This document shows positions 62,401 to 64,000 of a DNA stretch of 64,000 nucleotides, piece by piece (within the stretch, counting starts at the first letter, position 1; each line of letters begins with the position of its first letter). The position numbers and the translations under genes are program-made. The stretch comes from Actinoplanes flavus. GTDB lineage: Bacteria; Actinomycetota; Actinomycetes; Mycobacteriales; Micromonosporaceae. The stretch is from assembly GCF_017592555.1 (NCBI RefSeq), contig NZ_JAGFNS010000037.1, positions 1 through 64,000 on the forward strand. The letters run 5' to 3'. Under the pieces are notes generated by a model that saw only the letters and a program-made list of their open reading frames with translations, was not told where the DNA came from and searched no databases.

Positions 62401-64000
62401 ACTGCACCATCCACGTTGACCACGCTGCTCGCATTGACCGCATCGCTCGGGTCGACCGCACCATCCACGTTGACCGCGTTGCTCGCGTTGACTGCACCAT
62501 CCACGTTCACCACGCCAGCTGCATCGACCGCATCGCTCGGGTCGACCGCACCGCTCGGGTTGGCCGCACCGCTCGGGTCGGTCGCACCATCCACGTTGAC
62601 AGCGATGCTCGGGTTGACTGCACCGCTCGAATGGACTGCACCACCCACGTTGACCACGCTGCTCGCATTGACTGGACCGTTCGGGTTGACTGCATCACCG
62701 GCATTGACCGAATCAACCGGATCGACTGCGCCGTTCGGGTTGGTGGCATCATTCGCGTTGACCGCGCCACTCCCGTTTAGCGCACCACTCGCGTTGACCG
62801 CATTGCTCGGGCTGACCGCATTGGCTGGGTTGATCGCATTAGCTGGGTTGACTGCACCGGCCGCTTCGGCTGCATTGACTGTGGTGGCCGCTAGTTGGTC
62901 TCGGTCCTCGACTGTCGCCGCCTCTGCGATGGCTGTGATCTCTGCCAGGTGCTCTGTGGCGAGGCGTTCCACGGTGGCTGCCTTGAACAGGGTCTCCGGA
63001 TAGTTCCAGGAGAAGTGCAGCGCGCCCCGCGACTCGAAGCAGACCAGGCCTAGCCGGGTGGCCGCCGACGCACTGCCGGCTGTCACGGCGACCACGTTTG
63101 CTCCAGTGATGCCCGCGTTCGGGAACCGCGCGAAACTGAAACCGGCCGGGCTCGCCGTCCGCGGTCCGGCACCGTTCGCCGTCAGCATTCGAGCCAGATC
63201 CACGGTAGACAGAGAACCGTGGCGTTCGCCGTCGAGCCAGACATTCCGCAGTCGTGCCGCCAGCCCGACCGCCGTCTCCCCGGCTCGCACCTCGGCGAGC
63301 ACCGGCAGGCTGTCCGCGAACGGTCCCACCATCCGCTCCACACCTGCCAGCCGCGCGGTCCGCCCGGCCCGCGCCACCGAAACCGGAACCGCCGACTGCC
63401 CACTCCAGCGCGCCAGACACCGGACATATCCGGCTAGGAGAAGATGAAAAACGGACACTCCGGCTTCCCGGGCATGGGCGGTCAGGCGACGGCTCAGTGC
63501 TTCTTCCAAAACCTTCTGCTGTACGGCGTAAGCGCCCTGCGGCTCCCCATCCGGATCCCCGTCGAACGGCAGGGCCAGTCGCGGATAACCGGCCAGTGCG
63601 TCACGCCAGTAGGCGACGTCCTCCCCGCTCGGGCCGTCCCGCCGCGCCTCATGATCGGCGAAGGTGGCCGCCGGAGCCGCCGCGACCTCTCCCCCACCGT
63701 AGAGTTTCCACAGCTCATCGCCGAGAACGGCGATGCTGTACCCGTCCGCGGCAGCATGGTGTACCACCAGAATCACATGCGCCCGCTCCGCGCTCTCGAC
63801 CGCGAGCACCGCCCGAATCGGCGCCTCACGCCCCAGGTCGAACGGCCAATTCCGCAACTCGGCGTCAACCCTCTCCAGCGCCGCCCGAAGTCCCGCTTCG
63901 CCGGCACCGCGTGCGCCGACCGTCGCTTCGGCTGCGGCGCCGGGTTTGGACAGGTCGGTGACCGTGAACCATTTCGGTCGGCCGGAGGTGGGAGCTGTGA
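56484..64000 (-). CDS. NRPS, C-A-T-C plus acyl-ACP-reductase-like domain (5' end outside window)
   Basis: The frame is open through the window edge, so the true start is upstream; at least 2500 residues are visible. Order: a C domain entering from the edge (HHAAADG at 63741-63761); a hexapeptide-repeat linker (62105-62880); an A domain (about 60480-62090; IFTSGSTGRPKG, YGPTETT, GRVDDQVKLHGYRV) interrupted by a Gly/Arg/Ser repeat; a T domain (FFALGGDS); a 13-residue repeat linker; a second C domain (HHLVGDG) split by VAVPGP repeats; nine 31-residue repeats; and a reductase-like domain (56484-57548). That domain has SLAGMIPAHTGYGG, LTTGHAVTAA, GVGSIG and ASCRLES. It matches the cyanobacterial acyl-ACP reductase layout including its catalytic Cys, suggesting aldehyde release. 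A hand-read A-domain code is D-A-R-S-V-V-L-I-N-K; no substrate is proposed. Confidence 0.85.
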   Translation of the reverse strand, partial: TAPTSGRPKWFTVTDLSKPGAAAEATVGARGAGEAGLRAALERVDAELRNWPFDLGREAPIRAVLAVESAERAHVILVVHHAAADGYSIAVLGDELWKLYGGGEVAAAPAATFADHEARRDGPSGEDVAYWRDALAGYPRLALPFDGDPDGEPQGAYAVQQKVLEEALSRRLTAHAREAGVSVFHLLLAGYVRCLARWSGQSAVPVSVARAGRTARLAGVERMVGPFADSLPVLAEVRAGETAVGLAARLRNVWLDGERHGSLSTVDLARMLTANGAGPRTASPAGFSFARFPNAGITGANVVAVTAGSASAATRLGLVCFESRGALHFSWNYPETLFKAATVERLATEHLAEITAIAEAATVEDRDQLAATTVNAAEAAGAVNPANAINPANAVSPSNAVNASGALNGSGAVNANDATNPNGAVDPVDSVNAGDAVNPNGPVNASSVVNVGGAVHSSGAVNPSIAVNVDGATDPSGAANPSGAVDPSDAVDAAGVVNVDGAVNASNAVNVDGAVDPSDAVNASSVVNVDGAVNPCGAVKPNGAVDPGGSVNACGSVNSSGAINSSGAVNQGSAVSVGCAVDLSGAVNAGDVADPSGAGLNDAADLSGAVDVVGAVNSGDAVDVGGVVDTGRVDAAAGSESVVVRIRAQCARTPEGIAVLTDGAPLSYRELDLASDRLAGRLAETGARRIGLLTGPGADTVIGLVGILKAGAAWVPLDGAHPPARLADQLSRAEAGVVVCGAEHRTILDGYAFTLVDVGERGSVLGRGVGKSGSAPGRGSGERESGLGRGSGERGSGLGRRVGGSGSGPGRDVEPGDTAYVIFTSGSTGRPKGVAVTHRSMINYLDWSIATFGYRAGDRLAQTASICFDASVRQLLAPLLTGATVVAWDRDTVRDPELLLDRLARDRVTVWSSVPTLWERLLTAAEKSTADLRLRWVHVGGEELSPAHVRRWFDRFGPEQRITNLYGPTETTINATWHPITARPADDATHLPIGRPVGGAVVEVIGEDGRPCRDGVVGELYIGGIGLADGYLDDPEQTAAAFVERDGRRWYRSGDRAVRDADGLLWFRGRVDDQVKLHGYRVEPGEVEAVLRAHPAVERAAVRVEGGRLLAWVRSTVSGDELRSHLGGLLPAYLVPSRIEVMADLPLTATGKIDRASLARAASPPPVTDTERLLASLWEKQLGVTPVGRDDDFFALGGDSIGVLELFASLAEHRASLPRPTVVYRCRTVAALASALDELVPEPAAVPEPADPASVAGAGVSEPAAASVGSVAGVGVSEAAIASVAGPDVSLSAVTPVVGAGVSESAAAYVAGVGVSESAAAYVVGVGVSESAGASVVGAGPADPSDASVSGAGTVADGPGGDFPVSLTQRGFLFADAVGAASTWLAAPRVHGPLDLDRFQRAVDVLVARHPMLRTVFPRDARPPVQREHPLARLTVGYQAQPRALGEELAAEREHRFDPAEWPLVRLRLLRYGPEEHVLLVHAHHLVGDGYSTALLMRELLALYDGKALNPLRATFREYVEHLRGVPLETVLGDGGRITTGGEIVNAGFTISAAQVAALRAHAAANGVTPFVPVLTAYHRALALTTGRLHSVAGPDSVAGSDPVAGPVIASGPVAVPGPVAGPVIASGPVAVPGPVAVPGPVAVPGPVAVPGPVAVPGPVAVPGPVAVPGPVAGPVIASGPVAVPGPVAVPGPVAVPGPKSGSGSEFGFGSEPGPGWVTAPGPVTGRGSESGPSSESDSGLVIGVAVTGRDHAVPDLGRIFGPCATAVAVRPGADAGLAEVAAAVDDARTRMFTAPRGWRYFFTHLDFGALGDLSGRTLRMSWDDDSDAELALPPGTEVLLAVRPTRNGALRLTLRSRLPADEVAHLTAELTAALTTHSTADLGRSTTEGGEKAFKIEEQGGEGLRSGLVLADLGRSATVGGGEAFKVEGEVSEGSRSELAPVDLGRVATGGGGKAFKIGEQGGEGLRSGLVLADLGRSATVGGGEASKVEGEVSEGSRSELAPVDLGRLATGGSGKAFKIGEQGGEGLRRGTAFADLERSATVGGGGTSKIEVGVGEEARPGSTSADLGRVATGGGGGAFKIQERVGEGLRPGPLLADLGPSATVSGGETSKVEGGVSEGSPSEPAPVDLGRVAAGGGGKRSKVQEGVGLDAALVGYLPAPGHLAALATGLPEAIRRVLPALDRETIREALFPGGRPRLLEIADTPLGRSGFFALPRFADELTRPGLAEDAATAADLAAAHGARTVSLAGMIPAHTGYGGALTPYLRSGISLTTGHAVTAASVVRTTVAAVAAPGRMTSGRKLSECTVAILGVGSIGTSSLRLLLTEEDHRPARLILGDLPSAASRLAELAATLDVPTSIVLSPAGVYPADVIVAATSGGPGTLDVDRLRPGTILVDDSFPHCFDTGRALARMRQRGDVLIAGGGLLDCGEIRQTVAEGLPAVAVQLPGAIASCRLESLLHAARPELPLVTGPVTAEMAAAYRSALDDAGIGAAPLHLLDQRV
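57567..58360. repeat. Nine in-frame 93-bp repeats inside the NRPS gene
   Basis: Copies of CTTG(G/A)AC... start at 57567, 57660, 57753, 57846, 57939, 58032, 58125, 58218 and 58311, exactly 93 bases apart (31 codons). Each encodes a unit like ADLGRSATVGGGEAFKVEG on the minus strand. The core (CTTGGACG, CCACCG...CGGTGG, CGTCCAAGATC) is a relative of the 83-bp array at 53.3-53.8 kb. Confidence 0.95.
58900..59220. repeat. 18-bp in-frame repeats within the second C domain
   Basis: GGGCCGGGAACGGCTACC-type units encode Pro-Val-Ala-Val-Pro-Gly about twelve times, with PVAGPVIASG variants. They sit in the C-lobe of the condensation domain, between ALALTTG and the VIGVAVTGRD strand. Confidence 0.93.
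59960..60260. repeat. 39-bp in-frame repeats in the T-C linker
   Basis: About seven 39-bp units encode 13-residue segments of the AAYVVGVGVSESA type between the T domain and the second C domain. Confidence 0.85.
61560..61735. repeat. 33-bp in-frame repeats within the A domain
   Basis: About five units encode Gly/Arg/Ser/Glu-rich 11-residue segments (GRGSGERESGL) between the N-terminal strands and the IFTSGSTG core of the A domain, a place normally occupied by a short loop. Confidence 0.8.
62105..62880. repeat. 18-bp in-frame repeats encoding about 40 hexapeptides
   Basis: Hexapeptides of consensus (N/D)-(P/A/V)-(S/D/N)-(G/D/N)-A-V run between the first C domain and the A domain. They are more diverged than the VAVPGP array and alternate PSDAV/VDGAV types. 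Confidence 0.9.

Noticed and set aside
60360..62780. 806-codon plus-strand frame opposite the NRPS A domain
   Set aside because: No domain similarity and a biased composition caused by the minus-strand coding sequence.
1..64000. tRNA, rRNA, insertion sequences or prophage genes
   Set aside because: None recognised by eye: no cloverleaf with a plausible anticodon, no transposase or integrase motifs. A dedicated RNA search could still find a small RNA.

Overview
The window is very GC-rich, uses many GTG and TTG starts, and couples genes by 4-base ATGA/GTGA overlaps. It carries a complete conservon (cvnABCD), twin-arginine secretion signals and a large NRPS. Together these point to a filamentous actinomycete, most likely of the Actinoplanes/Micromonosporaceae type. 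That placement is inferred from gene content, not from a marker gene.

Layout. 1-8.3 kb: a polytopic membrane protein, a secreted M28 peptidase, a secreted PL1 pectate lyase with its own promoter and LacI-type half sites, a Pr6Pr-family membrane protein with a huge repetitive tail, and a lipoprotein. 8.3-10.1 kb: a TetR regulator divergent from an FAD monooxygenase. 10.3-13.9 kb: a conservon (sensor ATPase, roadblock protein, DUF742 protein, small GTPase).

13.9-49.7 kb is one large surface-polysaccharide locus. It holds a nucleotide-sugar amino/acetyl module (oxidoreductase, epimerase, two PLP aminotransferases, two hexapeptide acetyltransferases), an MFS transporter, a beta-helix protein, an asparagine-synthase-like protein, an ABC-2 exporter with glycosyltransferases, and a 1230-residue secreted protein. 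It also holds an ACP / PLP decarboxylase / AMP ligase / GNAT set, Wzy- and Wzz-like proteins, a polyprenyl-phosphate sugar transferase, a UDP-sugar dehydrogenase, further glycosyltransferases, a deacetylase, and the four dTDP-rhamnose genes. The simplest reading is synthesis, polymerisation, export and decoration of a rhamnose-, uronate- and amino-sugar-containing exopolysaccharide, with an ACP-bound amino-acid-derived group as a possible decoration.

49.7-56.4 kb: housekeeping and accessory genes (TauE/SafE permease, flavin reductase, sulfotransferase-like protein, class IV aminotransferase, deoC, GntR regulator). They are separated by three different non-coding tandem arrays with periods of about 61, 16 and 83 bp. 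A homopolymer-rich stretch at 54.76-54.86 kb looks like a sequencing problem. 56.5-64.0 kb: an NRPS on the minus strand, truncated by the window edge, with order C-A-T-C followed by a domain resembling cyanobacterial acyl-ACP reductase. Its linkers, and even domain interiors, carry five different in-frame tandem repeats.

The strongest novelty candidates are as follows. (1) One palindromic repeat core occurs both as an 83-bp non-coding array and as a 93-bp, exactly in-frame array inside the NRPS. (2) The NRPS ends in an acyl-ACP-reductase-like domain that keeps the expected cysteine. (3) An ACP-tethered amino-acid decarboxylation set sits inside an actinobacterial polysaccharide locus.
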